Assembly: GCF_042685645.1 (NCBI RefSeq) | Contig: NZ_JBHUNX010000001.1 | Coordinates: forward strand, 4,216,001-4,280,000 | DNA length: 64,000 nucleotides | Reading direction: 5' to 3' | Source of the DNA: Salininema proteolyticum | Lineage (GTDB): Bacteria; Actinomycetota; Actinomycetes; Mycobacteriales; Micromonosporaceae | In this document: positions 16,164-23,538 of the stretch, piece after piece | Position numbering within the stretch: position 1 is the first letter of the stretch | Layout: each line of letters begins with the position of its first letter | Position numbers and translations under genes: made by a program | The notes under the pieces: generated by a model | The model's input: only the letters and a program-made list of their open reading frames with translations | The model's database searches: none | What the model was told of the DNA's origin: nothing

Positions 16164-16883
16164 TTAACAGGGGGCGACCGTAGTTTCGCCTCGCCCTCGC
16201 GGTATGTCGTCGAGGACCTGGGATAACGGAGGCCTTCCACCTCGTTCCGCCCAGATGATGTGTGCGGATATCTGTTCCGATGGGCCTACCCCGCGATTCC
16301 AGACGACCTGCATTCGCTGCTCATGTAGGATCGCCGTCCACGCGGCCAGGCCGGTTATGGTCCTGGTGGGCCAGAGGAGTTCACTGTCCACCAGCTCTGG
16401 AACCAGGTCCCTCTGCCACAGCCAATGTGAATCCGCCGTGGCAAAGACCAGTGCTCCGTCCGGCTTGAGCGCTCGACGGACCTGCGGAAGAATTCGGAAT
16501 GGATCCGAGAACTCCAGGGCGCCGAAGATCGAGACGATGAAGTCCCAGGACTCGTCCGGCTGGTCAATGAGGAAATCTGCAGCGTCGCGCTCGACCCACA
16601 GTATGTCCTCAGCTCCTGGCCGCTGTTTTGCTCGGTTGAGCTGGTCTCCAGCGAAGTCAACGCCTACGCACTCGGCACCTTGCCTCGCGAGGGCGAGCAG
16701 GTTGGAGCCATCTCCACAGCCCAGCTCTAGGACCCGGCGGCCTCCGATATCACCGAGAATCTCGGCTCCCGGACCGACACCGGGGTACTGACAGAGCTCC
16801 CAGCGTTCTGGAATCAGCTCGCCTTCAGGAACCTCGCGGTTCGCAAGCCGGTTCCAGAACGCAGGCGAGTTCGGGACGCTCAT
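16164..16883 (-). CDS. SAM-dependent class I methyltransferase
   Basis: 239 aa, start at 16883 overlapping the preceding stop (ATGA). Motif I is VLELGCGDGSNLLALARQGA, followed by the acidic VGVDFAGDQL and the post-motif DFIVSIFGALEFSDP, then VRRALKPDGALVFATADSHW (motif III). This is the UbiE/Methyltransf_11 class. The N-terminal SPAFWNRLANREVPEGELIP is family-like. The substrate is not evident; other small unknown proteins of the same operon give no clue. Probably a cargo gene of the integrated element. Confidence 0.85.
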   Translation of the reverse strand: MSVPNSPAFWNRLANREVPEGELIPERWELCQYPGVGPGAEILGDIGGRRVLELGCGDGSNLLALARQGAECVGVDFAGDQLNRAKQRPGAEDILWVERDAADFLIDQPDESWDFIVSIFGALEFSDPFRILPQVRRALKPDGALVFATADSHWLWQRDLVPELVDSELLWPTRTITGLAAWTAILHEQRMQVVWNRGVGPSEQISAHIIWAERGGRPPLSQVLDDIPRGRGETTVAPC

Positions 16884-17257
16884 TCTTCCGGACCGGTCCC
16901 GAACGCTTGAAGATGGGCGCGAACCGTCCGCAGGTTGCCGGCGGTCTTTCTGAGCGACTCGTGGTCCCGCTTCAGCAGCTTCTTCGCTTCGCTCAGAGAG
17001 ACACGATCTTCGGCAGCAAGAGGGCGATTCGACTTCGCCCACCGATCAAGTTGTTCACGCATGAGCTCGGTGAACTTTGCCTGCTGCTCCATCAGCGACA
17101 TGAGAGCCCCGAGCGGCTCGTCCCATCGTTCCGGACGGGGTTCACCCCCGGCACCTGCTGTCTCGAGGTTGTAGTTGGTGTGCTGGAACAAGGACACGGC
17201 CTGCCGGGTGTTGTCCCTCGAGTCCCAGATACGGCTGGGTTCTTCTGCATCCATCAT
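16880..17257 (-). CDS. Unknown helical protein
   Basis: 125 aa. GGAGAG precedes a double ATG (17257/17254). The sequence is charged and helical: GALMSLMEQQAKFTELMREQ and SEAKKLLKRDHESLRKTAGN suggest coiled-coil segments. No membrane helix and no recognised family. Coupled by ATGA to the methyltransferase gene. It could be a partner of that enzyme or of the gene upstream. Confidence 0.6.
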   Translation of the reverse strand: MMDAEEPSRIWDSRDNTRQAVSLFQHTNYNLETAGAGGEPRPERWDEPLGALMSLMEQQAKFTELMREQLDRWAKSNRPLAAEDRVSLSEAKKLLKRDHESLRKTAGNLRTVRAHLQAFGTGPEE

Positions 17258-17313
17258 GGTCTCTCCGTGCGTTCGAGGGGCGGAACGCACAGCTCCGCCC
17301 CAGAGATTGCGTA

Positions 17314-18066
17314 TTACTTCTGGAGAGTCGCTTCGATCCAGGGGAGGCGCATCGTAGAAAGTTCCCGGCGGAATTTAGCCATGTCGGCACCGTAGGGCAC
17401 GACGACACCCCCGCTCATGTTCGCCGCGCTCTGGCAGCCGTGCACTAGACGGCCCCCAAGGGCAGCATGAGCGAGAAGCGACTCGCGCCTGCGATACTCG
17501 TTGAACCAGCCGGAGTGGTAGAACTCGTCCATCGCCGTGGCGGTCTTCTCGTCGAGATCATAGACCACTTCCATGGCCTTGCACAACATCCACGCCGGAG
17601 AGGCGATGGAGATATGTCCGTCTTCGTCGACCCGGTTGAGTGCCATGAGAACGGAGCACTCCCGCAGCATCGTTGTGGCGCCCTCCGGGACCGAGGCGAG
17701 TTCCGGGTCGTCGAGGAGGTCGTCGCGGAAGAGGTAGTCGTAGACCTCCCACGCGTGGTTGAGGACCTCTACGGGATCGGTCGTCTCCCTGCGGTTGGCG
17801 GCGACGTAGTCCAGGGCGACCTGCTCGATCGCGATATCGGACTTCTCGACCTGAACGAGCAGGTCGGCCTTGATCTGCTCCCAGTCGCAGAGAACCCACT
17901 GGGGGTTCTCGTACCGGAAGAACCATTCGTTCGGATCGATGGTGACCCGTGCCCTCCCGGTCACCTGATCGGTGGTCACGGCGATGCCGTTCATCCGGTT
18001 CCAGGTTGAGGTGAAGCTGGGAAGTTCGGCGGTGAATGGTGCGGCCTTCTCCGCTACGGCATTCAT
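17314..18066 (-). CDS. Unknown conserved-looking protein, first gene of the leftward operon
   Basis: 250 aa; I chose the ATG at 18066, 6 nt after GGAG (an ATG at 18078 is also possible). Soluble, acidic and mixed alpha/beta, with blocks such as VTIDPNEWFFRYENPQWVLC and ATAMDEFYHSGWFNEYRRRE and many aromatic residues. No motif I can name. It heads the leftward operon and is divergent from the XRE regulator at 18262, with paired palindromes in between. Confidence 0.65.
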   Translation of the reverse strand: MNAVAEKAAPFTAELPSFTSTWNRMNGIAVTTDQVTGRARVTIDPNEWFFRYENPQWVLCDWEQIKADLLVQVEKSDIAIEQVALDYVAANRRETTDPVEVLNHAWEVYDYLFRDDLLDDPELASVPEGATTMLRECSVLMALNRVDEDGHISIASPAWMLCKAMEVVYDLDEKTATAMDEFYHSGWFNEYRRRESLLAHAALGGRLVHGCQSAANMSGGVVVPYGADMAKFRRELSTMRLPWIEATLQK

Positions 18067-18206
18067 GTCGATCTCCATTCTGGGCAGAGCCCGTTGATCG
18101 TCTTGGCGGACACGAACGCTGCGAATTAGGTCGCTGCGTGCCATACTGTGTCTGCCATCGCTGTAATCCCAGAATCAGATGAATCGATGCGGCTGTCACT
18201 ATTGCC

Positions 18207-18247
18207 CCGTTGCCGCAACGGTGAAAACGAGGCACGCAACGGTTGCG
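18207..18247. promoter_or_regulatory. Two related palindromes between divergent genes (candidate operators)
   Basis: CCGTTGCCGCAACGG (18207-18221; 7-bp arms, 1-nt centre) and CGCAACGGTTGCG (18235-18247; 6-bp arms) share the half-site GCAACG and have centres 27 nt apart. They lie 15-55 nt before the XRE regulator start and about 140 nt before the leftward operon. Two related dyads here suggest binding by the regulator itself. Confidence 0.6.
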
Positions 18248-18261
18248 CGACGGAGGACGGC

Positions 18262-19599
18262 ATGAACAAAGCTGACGACAAGATCTACGACACCGAAGGC
18301 AGGCTCCGCGCTGAGCGCGAGAGAGCGAGCGTGACGCTTGGAGCGATCGCTAGGAAGACCGGCAAGGACAAGGGCCACCTTTCTCGGGTGGAAAAAGGGG
18401 AACGCCCGGTCACTCCGATGCTGGTCCACGATTACAGTTGTGCGCTTGGAGTGGCCATCGAGTTCGATCGGGGGGCAGCTTCCCATTCTCGAGGCAAGTC
18501 TCTTAGGATGAGGAACTCGACGGCAGAGGATTCGGAGGACGCCATGCAACGACGAACGCTCCTCGGCAGTGTCATCGCGGCAGCCACGGGGGCCGCTGCG
18601 GCCGTGCCGATCGACTCCGTCCTGTCGGCGCTGCCGTCGCATACGGCACCGGCGACGGTGACGAGTAGAGATGTCCTCGAACTGCAACAGGCCACCGACC
18701 TGTTGACAAGGCGGGATGCCGCAGGCGCTGGCTACAGCCTCGTAGCTGAAGGCCGCGCTCTGCTGGAATGGGCATCGAACATGGCCCGCCACGCCCGCAA
18801 CGAACAAGTCCGCCAGGACCTCGCCGCGGCCAGCGCGTACTTGGCCGATCGAACCGCCTGGATCGCGCTCAATCTCGGTCACCACTCACAGGCAACCCAC
18901 CTTCTAGGGGTGGGTCTTCGTCTGGCCACGGAGGCCGACGATCCGAACCTGTCGGCTCAAGTGCTCTGCGACATGGCCGGCCACAGCGTCTTCATCGGCA
19001 AGACGACCGACGCGCTCTCCTACGCAGAGATCGCTCTGGCCGATAACCGCATCCTCCCTCATCTGCGCAGTGCTCTTCACGCCGTCATGGCCGAGGCCTA
19101 TGGCGCTCGTGGCTACGCCGCCGGTGTGCGGGATCGGGTTGAGGCCGCCATGGACTGCGCTGAAGAATTTGACGCGAATGCCCTCGATATTCCCGGTTGG
19201 GTTCCAGCCTTCCGAACCAAGGGCACCTTGTCCGCGTCCACCGGGCTCGCCGCGTCGCTCCTCTTCGACGCCAGGCAGACGAAGACCGCTTCACTACTCG
19301 CTATGGACCACCTCGAAACGGCCGTGGAGGCGCTGGGCAGCCGTCCCGGCCGATCGGCGGCTCTCACACGCCTCCGTTTGGCGACGCTGCACCTGACCAG
19401 TGATGATGGCGATAGAGGCCGCGGGCTGTCCATCGCGCAAGACATGGCCACCGAAATGACGCATGTCCGGTCGGTGCGAGTCCAGCGCGAACTGCACAGC
19501 CTCTATTCTGCACTGCCGCAGGGAAAGCGCGATCCAGTTCGCGACGATGTCCGACTCCGAGTTGCGACGCTGTTGGACGGCCAGGTCGCCGGGGTATGA
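18262..19599 (+). CDS. XRE-type HTH regulator with TPR-like C-terminus
   Basis: 445 aa from ATG 18262 with CGGAGGA upstream. Residues ~14-62 form an XRE helix-turn-helix (LGAIARKTGKDKGHLSRVEK). At about residue 95 the sequence MQRRTLLGSVIAAATGAAAA looks like a Tat-type or hydrophobic segment inside the protein, as seen in several actinomycete XRE-TPR regulators. The rest is Ala/Leu-rich helical repeats (ASAYLADRTAWIALNLGHHS, AHSVFIGKTT-like units) of TPR type, which often bind peptides. It overlaps the flippase gene by ATGA and is divergent from the leftward operon, so it may control both. Confidence 0.8.
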   Translation: MNKADDKIYDTEGRLRAERERASVTLGAIARKTGKDKGHLSRVEKGERPVTPMLVHDYSCALGVAIEFDRGAASHSRGKSLRMRNSTAEDSEDAMQRRTLLGSVIAAATGAAAAVPIDSVLSALPSHTAPATVTSRDVLELQQATDLLTRRDAAGAGYSLVAEGRALLEWASNMARHARNEQVRQDLAAASAYLADRTAWIALNLGHHSQATHLLGVGLRLATEADDPNLSAQVLCDMAGHSVFIGKTTDALSYAEIALADNRILPHLRSALHAVMAEAYGARGYAAGVRDRVEAAMDCAEEFDANALDIPGWVPAFRTKGTLSASTGLAASLLFDARQTKTASLLAMDHLETAVEALGSRPGRSAALTRLRLATLHLTSDDGDRGRGLSIAQDMATEMTHVRSVRVQRELHSLYSALPQGKRDPVRDDVRLRVATLLDGQVAGV

Positions 19600-20945
19600 C
19601 AGGGGATTCCACCCGGACAGTCGCAACGCGCTCAGCACGTATCGCGGCGGCGACACTCACCAGCCGCGCGACCGGCTTCATACGGACTGTCTCGCTCGGT
19701 GCCGCTCTTGGAGCCGGTCTCGTCGGAAACTCCTACGCTACCGCGCTCATGCTCCCCGGCATCGTCTACGAGATCCTCCTTGGCGGCATCGGGACAGCCA
19801 TCCTCCTACCGCTGCTCCATAAGGCCCAGACGAAAGGCGACAAGTACGCAGGCGACTTCACCGCCCGCATCATCAGCGTCTCCACGCTCTCCTTCGTCGC
19901 CGTCGTCATCGTACTGATGGCCACTCTTCCACTGGTGATTCCGCTCCTGGGCGGCTCCGCCGTCTCCGCCGAAGCCAACCGCCTGGCGATTCAACTCTCG
20001 GTGTTCACCGTTCCTACGATCGCGGCCTACGGCGTGGCGGCGACGCTCACCGCCTGCCTCCACTCACATAAAGTCTTCGGCGTGCCGGCCATCGCCCCCA
20101 TGGCCAACAACCTGACCCTCATCGCCGCCGCAGCGATACTCCTACTCACCCCTGCCGGCACTTCGACTACCACCACCATCAGCGTCCTCGGCACTGCGAC
20201 GCTCATGGGGGCCGCGCTCCAGGTGCTCCTGCTCTACCTCACCTTGCGGCGAACCACAGGCTACCGCTGGTCCTGGCAGCCCTCGTTGCGCGGATATGGG
20301 CTCAGAGCCCTCGCTCGCACTCTCGGCTGGGTCATCGCCTACACCGCGATCGCCCAAGCCGGCACAGTCGTAACGCTCGGTCTACTGCGCGCCAGCTCGA
20401 CGACCGGACCCATGATCTACAACAACGCCTGGATCATCCTCATGATGGCCTACGGCGTCGCAGCCCTCCCCATCATCACCTCCAGCGCGCCAGACCTAAC
20501 CGCCCAAGCGGCGGAATCACCTCGAAAGGCCCGCGACGGATACCGGCGCGCCGCCCGCTTGATCCTCATCGTCACCGTCCCCGCCTCCCTCGTCGGCGCA
20601 GTGCTCGCCATCCCCATCACACAGTTCGTATTCAGTTGGGGCCGGTATACGGATGCCGACGCCACCGCCACCGGCCAAGTGCTCGCCATAGGCCTCCTTG
20701 CGCTGGCGCCCTATGCGATAAGCCAGCTCCAGCTCTGGGCGTTCCTGTCCCTGCGCGACGCGAGAACGCCCACGATGGTCATGGCGAGTGGAAGCCTCCT
20801 GCGAATCCTTCTGTGCGTCGGGGTCTTCGCGTTCCTTCAACCGGCTTGGACCGGCATGGGCCTTATAGCAGCTTGGGGCATCGGCAATCTGCTTACGGCA
20901 CTCGTAGGAGACCTGGCGTTCCGGCATCGGTGCCGTCTTCGTTGA
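19596..20945 (+). CDS. MurJ/MviN-like lipid flippase
   Basis: 449 aa with about 12-14 hydrophobic helices. N-terminal TSRATGFIRTVSLGAALGAG and the NSYATALMLPGIVYEILLGG segment match the MurJ/MviN (MOP superfamily) start. Family members move lipid-linked peptidoglycan or other polyprenyl-linked precursors across the membrane. At 449 aa it is near the short end for the family and lacks the long kinase-like extension of mycobacterial MviN. It is translationally coupled to the XRE-TPR regulator. Inside a mobile element it is more likely a specialised paralogue than the housekeeping MurJ (inference). Confidence 0.85.
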   Translation: MTGDSTRTVATRSARIAAATLTSRATGFIRTVSLGAALGAGLVGNSYATALMLPGIVYEILLGGIGTAILLPLLHKAQTKGDKYAGDFTARIISVSTLSFVAVVIVLMATLPLVIPLLGGSAVSAEANRLAIQLSVFTVPTIAAYGVAATLTACLHSHKVFGVPAIAPMANNLTLIAAAAILLLTPAGTSTTTTISVLGTATLMGAALQVLLLYLTLRRTTGYRWSWQPSLRGYGLRALARTLGWVIAYTAIAQAGTVVTLGLLRASSTTGPMIYNNAWIILMMAYGVAALPIITSSAPDLTAQAAESPRKARDGYRRAARLILIVTVPASLVGAVLAIPITQFVFSWGRYTDADATATGQVLAIGLLALAPYAISQLQLWAFLSLRDARTPTMVMASGSLLRILLCVGVFAFLQPAWTGMGLIAAWGIGNLLTALVGDLAFRHRCRLR

Positions 20946-21043
20946 TCTGAGCGCCGAATACTCTTCGCCCTCCAGATCGGCAGCTTGTACGATGTGACAC
21001 AACCACCGACAAGCGAAGTTCCCTCACCCCTGGAAGGCAAGCG

Positions 21044-21901
21044 ATGGCGTCCACCGAAGAATTGATTGCCCGTCTCGCCGAACTCAAGTCGAAACTTGAG
21101 GAGACGGCCGCCGGCGTCGACGCCCAGCAACAAGCCACCAGCGAAGCCCAAGCCTCCCTGGGCGGCATCAGGAGCGACGTCGAAGAACTGTCCCAATCGC
21201 TCGCGAACCTGGGGGCTCAAGGCTCAGCCTCGTTGGCGGCAACGGCCACATCGAAGGCGGAGGAGGTTTCCGGCCTCCTGGAACAGACTCAACAGCTCAT
21301 TGAGCAGAGCTCGACCACCCTGCGATCAGCAGGTACGGCGAACGACGAGGTCCAGAGCCTCATCACCCAAATCCAGACTGGCGCTTTACTCACCACGTCC
21401 AGCCCTCAGAGCTCGGCGATGGCGAGCGCGAGGAGTGCCCCACCTTCGGAGTCTCGACATACGCGGCCGTCGGGCCCCGCTGATCCAGACGCCATGCCGA
21501 AACAACAGGCCGACAAGCACCGGAATCCAGGGATCAAGGCCGAGAACAGCGCGGCGATCGTCATCGCGCGCGAAGGATATGAGATCGTCCAGAACCCGCC
21601 AGAGAAGCCGAACGGGCGGCGACCGGACTTCCTGATCGAAGGGGAATACTGGGACTGCTACGCCCCGACGAGTCCAGATGTGAACACTGTGCGCAAGGCC
21701 GTCAGTTTCAAGGTCAAGAAGGGCCAGGCCGACCGCATCATCCTAGACCTCCGCACCGCCCCTGTCTCGATGGACGACTTGAAGCACCGGTTCGAGACCA
21801 GGCCCGTCAAAAACCTCCGGGAAGTCAAGATAATCTCCCAGGAGGGGGAAGTCGTAGACTTCTTCCCCTTCGATCGCGCGTCAGACAAGGAACAAGACTG
21901 A
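21044..21901 (+). CDS. Polymorphic toxin: helical N-terminus plus CdiA-CT-like tRNA nuclease domain
   Basis: 285 aa, ATG with GAAGGCAAGCG upstream. Residues 1-115 are an Ala/Glu/Gln-rich coiled coil without signal peptide, the shape of ESX-type secreted helical proteins. Residues ~118-165 are a Ser/Pro linker. The C-terminal ~115 residues fit the CdiA C-terminal nuclease family: NPGIKAENSAAIVIAREGYE, QNPPEKPNGRRPDFLIEG, an unfolded-loop YAPTSPD, then VKKGQADRIILDLR. Known relatives cleave tRNA. The next gene starts on the last base of this stop (TGATG), as for a toxin-immunity pair. Toxin family confident from pattern; the delivery route is inferred. Confidence 0.8.
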   Translation: MASTEELIARLAELKSKLEETAAGVDAQQQATSEAQASLGGIRSDVEELSQSLANLGAQGSASLAATATSKAEEVSGLLEQTQQLIEQSSTTLRSAGTANDEVQSLITQIQTGALLTTSSPQSSAMASARSAPPSESRHTRPSGPADPDAMPKQQADKHRNPGIKAENSAAIVIAREGYEIVQNPPEKPNGRRPDFLIEGEYWDCYAPTSPDVNTVRKAVSFKVKKGQADRIILDLRTAPVSMDDLKHRFETRPVKNLREVKIISQEGEVVDFFPFDRASDKEQD

Positions 21902-22377
21902 TGGCCATTTCGCTCAACTTCCAGACCAACGCCGAGCTGAGCCCGTCCGAACTCCTTGCCTACTTCGTGAGGACCCTGGACGCAGAGATGAAGGGCTCGG
22001 AGTTCGCCGAGGTCGACGGCTTGCAGATCGACGCGGACATTACGGAGGCCGAGGACCTGGGCAGGTTCAACGAGATCGTAGGAGACCGGGACGTGGCCAC
22101 GGTGGGATTCCGCCTGGACAACGAGCTCGGTGAGCAGGCCCGTGTTAGGGCCTACACACGTATTCTTGAGGCGACCAGCGGATTCTTGCTGGAGAACCCC
22201 CGAGTTCAGGGGATCCTCGATCTCAACTGGGAACGAATCGTCGTCGAGCGCCGTGCGGCCGGCGACCTGACGTTCGACACGGCCTGGAACTCGCTCCCGG
22301 GGCTTGAGGTACCGGCCGAGCTGTACTCTCCGCCCGCCGGCGCGAAGGTCCAGGAGGTCGACCAGGTGCTCCTGTAG
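21901..22377 (+). CDS. Probable immunity protein for the preceding toxin
   Basis: 158 aa, ATG overlapping the toxin stop by one base. Acidic and soluble with no signal peptide. It begins MAISLNFQTNAELSPSELLA; other landmarks are TVGFRLDNELGEQARVRAYT and GFLLENPRVQGILDLNWERI. The alternation of strand and helix resembles SitI3-like immunity proteins, but I hold that family name loosely. The role rests mainly on coupling to the nuclease toxin and on its acidic nature, which suits binding a basic nuclease domain. Confidence 0.65.
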   Translation: MAISLNFQTNAELSPSELLAYFVRTLDAEMKGSEFAEVDGLQIDADITEAEDLGRFNEIVGDRDVATVGFRLDNELGEQARVRAYTRILEATSGFLLENPRVQGILDLNWERIVVERRAAGDLTFDTAWNSLPGLEVPAELYSPPAGAKVQEVDQVLL

Positions 22378-22416
22378 CGGCCGCCGCAGTAGAAGACCTT
22401 ATTCAGGGGGATAAAG

Positions 22417-22478
22417 CGATGGTGGGGGAACCGGGGAAATAGATTAACTTCTACTTCCCCACTATTCCCCCACCATCG
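22417..22478. repeat. Nested inverted repeat after the toxin-immunity pair
   Basis: Outer arms of 14 bp (CGATGGTGGGGGAA at 22417-22430 and its exact complement at 22465-22478) enclose inner arms GGGGAAATAG and CTACTTCCCC (9 of 10 pairs) around an 8-nt loop. It lies 40 nt past the immunity stop and 66 nt before the tRNA remnant. It could be a terminator (no T-run directly after) or part of the element end. Confidence 0.7.
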
Positions 22479-22543
22479 TCTACATTGTTCAATTTTTGGC
22501 GTCCTGACCTTTGCTGAAGGTTGGGCAAGGGTTCGAGTTGATA

Positions 22544-22569
22544 GGGTTCGAATCCCTCATCCTCCGCCA
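22544..22569 (+). other. tRNA-Ser 3'-end remnant: candidate right attachment site
   Basis: The 26 nt GGGTTCGAATCCCTC plus ATCCTCCGCCA read as the T-loop, 3' T-stem, 3' acceptor strand, discriminator G and CCA of a tRNA. The acceptor complement would be GGAGGAT, as in tRNA-Ser. No 5' half lies upstream; homology stops at the T-loop. Elements that integrate in tRNA 3' ends leave exactly such a piece at the far end, with the intact tRNA at the other side, here expected left of the window on the same strand. The orphan terminator at 22600 supports this. Confidence 0.72.
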
Positions 22570-22599
22570 TATGGCCTGGTCATCCAGGAAAAGCGTCAA

Positions 22600-22628
22600 G
22601 CGGCCCCGTCTTCGGACGGGGCCGCTTC
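22600..22628 (+). terminator. UUCG-loop terminator, originally of the tRNA gene
   Basis: A perfect 11-bp stem GCGGCCCCGTC / GACGGGGCCGC with a TTCG tetraloop (22600-22625), 30 nt after the tRNA 3' remnant. This is the normal place and type for a tRNA terminator, now separated from its tRNA by the inserted element. Confidence 0.75.
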
Positions 22629-22751
22629 CCGTTGAGCGGGCCGGGCCGCGACGCGACTCCGCCGCGTGGATTCCCTTGTCGACCATGGAACCACGGCTCT
22701 CATTCCAGGTCAGCACCCCTGTTCTTTTCGCCTTAATATCGATATTCTTAA

Positions 22752-22768
22752 ATCTACTCATCAGTATC
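22752..22768 (+). promoter_or_regulatory. Shared motif upstream of secreted-protein gene (copy 1)
   Basis: ATCTACTCATCAGTATC lies about 70 nt before the start at 22838. Fifteen of 17 bases recur at 24415-24431 before the chitinase gene. AT-rich surroundings suggest a promoter or operator. Confidence 0.5.
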
Positions 22769-22837
22769 CGAGCACCGCGAAGGACCGACACCCAAGGACC
22801 GCAACAAGACGAAGACTCGCACTCGCAGGAGGAACTC

Positions 22838-23338
22838 ATGAGACGCACAGCGAAACTGGTCGCCGTCGCCGCGACCGCCGCCGCAATGGCCGGATGGTCG
22901 GCCGCGGCCGGAGCCGCGGAGACGCTCGCCGACCAGAAGGTCGACGGGACGATCATCGTAGGCGACAGCACTTGTACCTGGAGCGACGCCGACACCAGCG
23001 CGAACCCGCCCGACTCCCTGACCATCGACCGAGACTCGGTCAACCCGCCAGGCGGCAACCTGACCTGCAGCGGGGACATCACCGCGACACTGAACAACGA
23101 TCCCGCGATGGACTTCGACGACGCCGCCGGCACCGCGACGGCCGACCTGGTCGACATCACCGCCCAGCAGAGTTTCGTCTCCTGCCGCTACCAGGCGACC
23201 GATGTCATGTGGGACCGCCAGGGAACGGCCCGGGACTACGCCAACCGGTCCTTCACTGCCGGACTGGTCTCCGGCGGCTTCCTCTGCCCGAGCTCCCAGA
23301 CGATAAACACCGGGGACGCGACCCTGTCATTCCACTGA
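22838..23338 (+). CDS. Secreted protein of unknown function
   Basis: 166 aa; ATG 22838 with CAGGAGG. A Sec signal peptide (KLVAVAATAAAMAGWSAAAG then A-E cleavage near residue 27) precedes a small beta-rich domain. Four cysteines (in DSTCTW, NLTCSG, FVSCRY, GFLCPS) could make two disulfides. It resembles many short extracellular proteins of actinomycetes without assigned role. First gene on the chromosomal side of the attachment site; followed by a GC-rich hairpin terminator. Confidence 0.75.
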   Translation: MRRTAKLVAVAATAAAMAGWSAAAGAAETLADQKVDGTIIVGDSTCTWSDADTSANPPDSLTIDRDSVNPPGGNLTCSGDITATLNNDPAMDFDDAAGTATADLVDITAQQSFVSCRYQATDVMWDRQGTARDYANRSFTAGLVSGGFLCPSSQTINTGDATLSFH

Positions 23339-23371
23339 CGATGTCGGCGTTAGGACGACGTTCGCCCCACC

Positions 23372-23398
23372 GGCCCACGCGCGTCCCGCGCGTGGGCC
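23372..23398. terminator. Perfect GC-rich hairpin after the secreted-protein gene
   Basis: A 12-bp perfect stem (GGCCCACGCGCG / CGCGCGTGGGCC, loop TCC) 34 nt after the stop. No T-run follows. The right arm sequence occurs twice more downstream; see the repeat entry. Confidence 0.6.
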
Positions 23399-23526
23399 GG
23401 CTATGGAGTCGATAAGCGCCCTAACCGCCTGAGCTCACGCACGGCCCGCGCGCGTGGGCCCCGGCTTTCTGAGCGGGCGTGGAGGCTGGATTGAGGCCGT
23501 GCTGCGCGGCCGCGCGTGGGCCGGCT
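23387..23526. repeat. Three copies of CGCGCGTGGGCC at exact 62-nt spacing
   Basis: The 12-mer occurs at 23387, 23449 and 23511; copies 1 and 3 extend to CGCGCGTGGGCCGGCT. Sequence between copies is not alike. It fills the gap between the secreted-protein gene and the convergent endonuclease V gene, where terminators are expected. Confidence 0.6.
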
Positions 23527-23538
23527 TCTCTGCGACTC

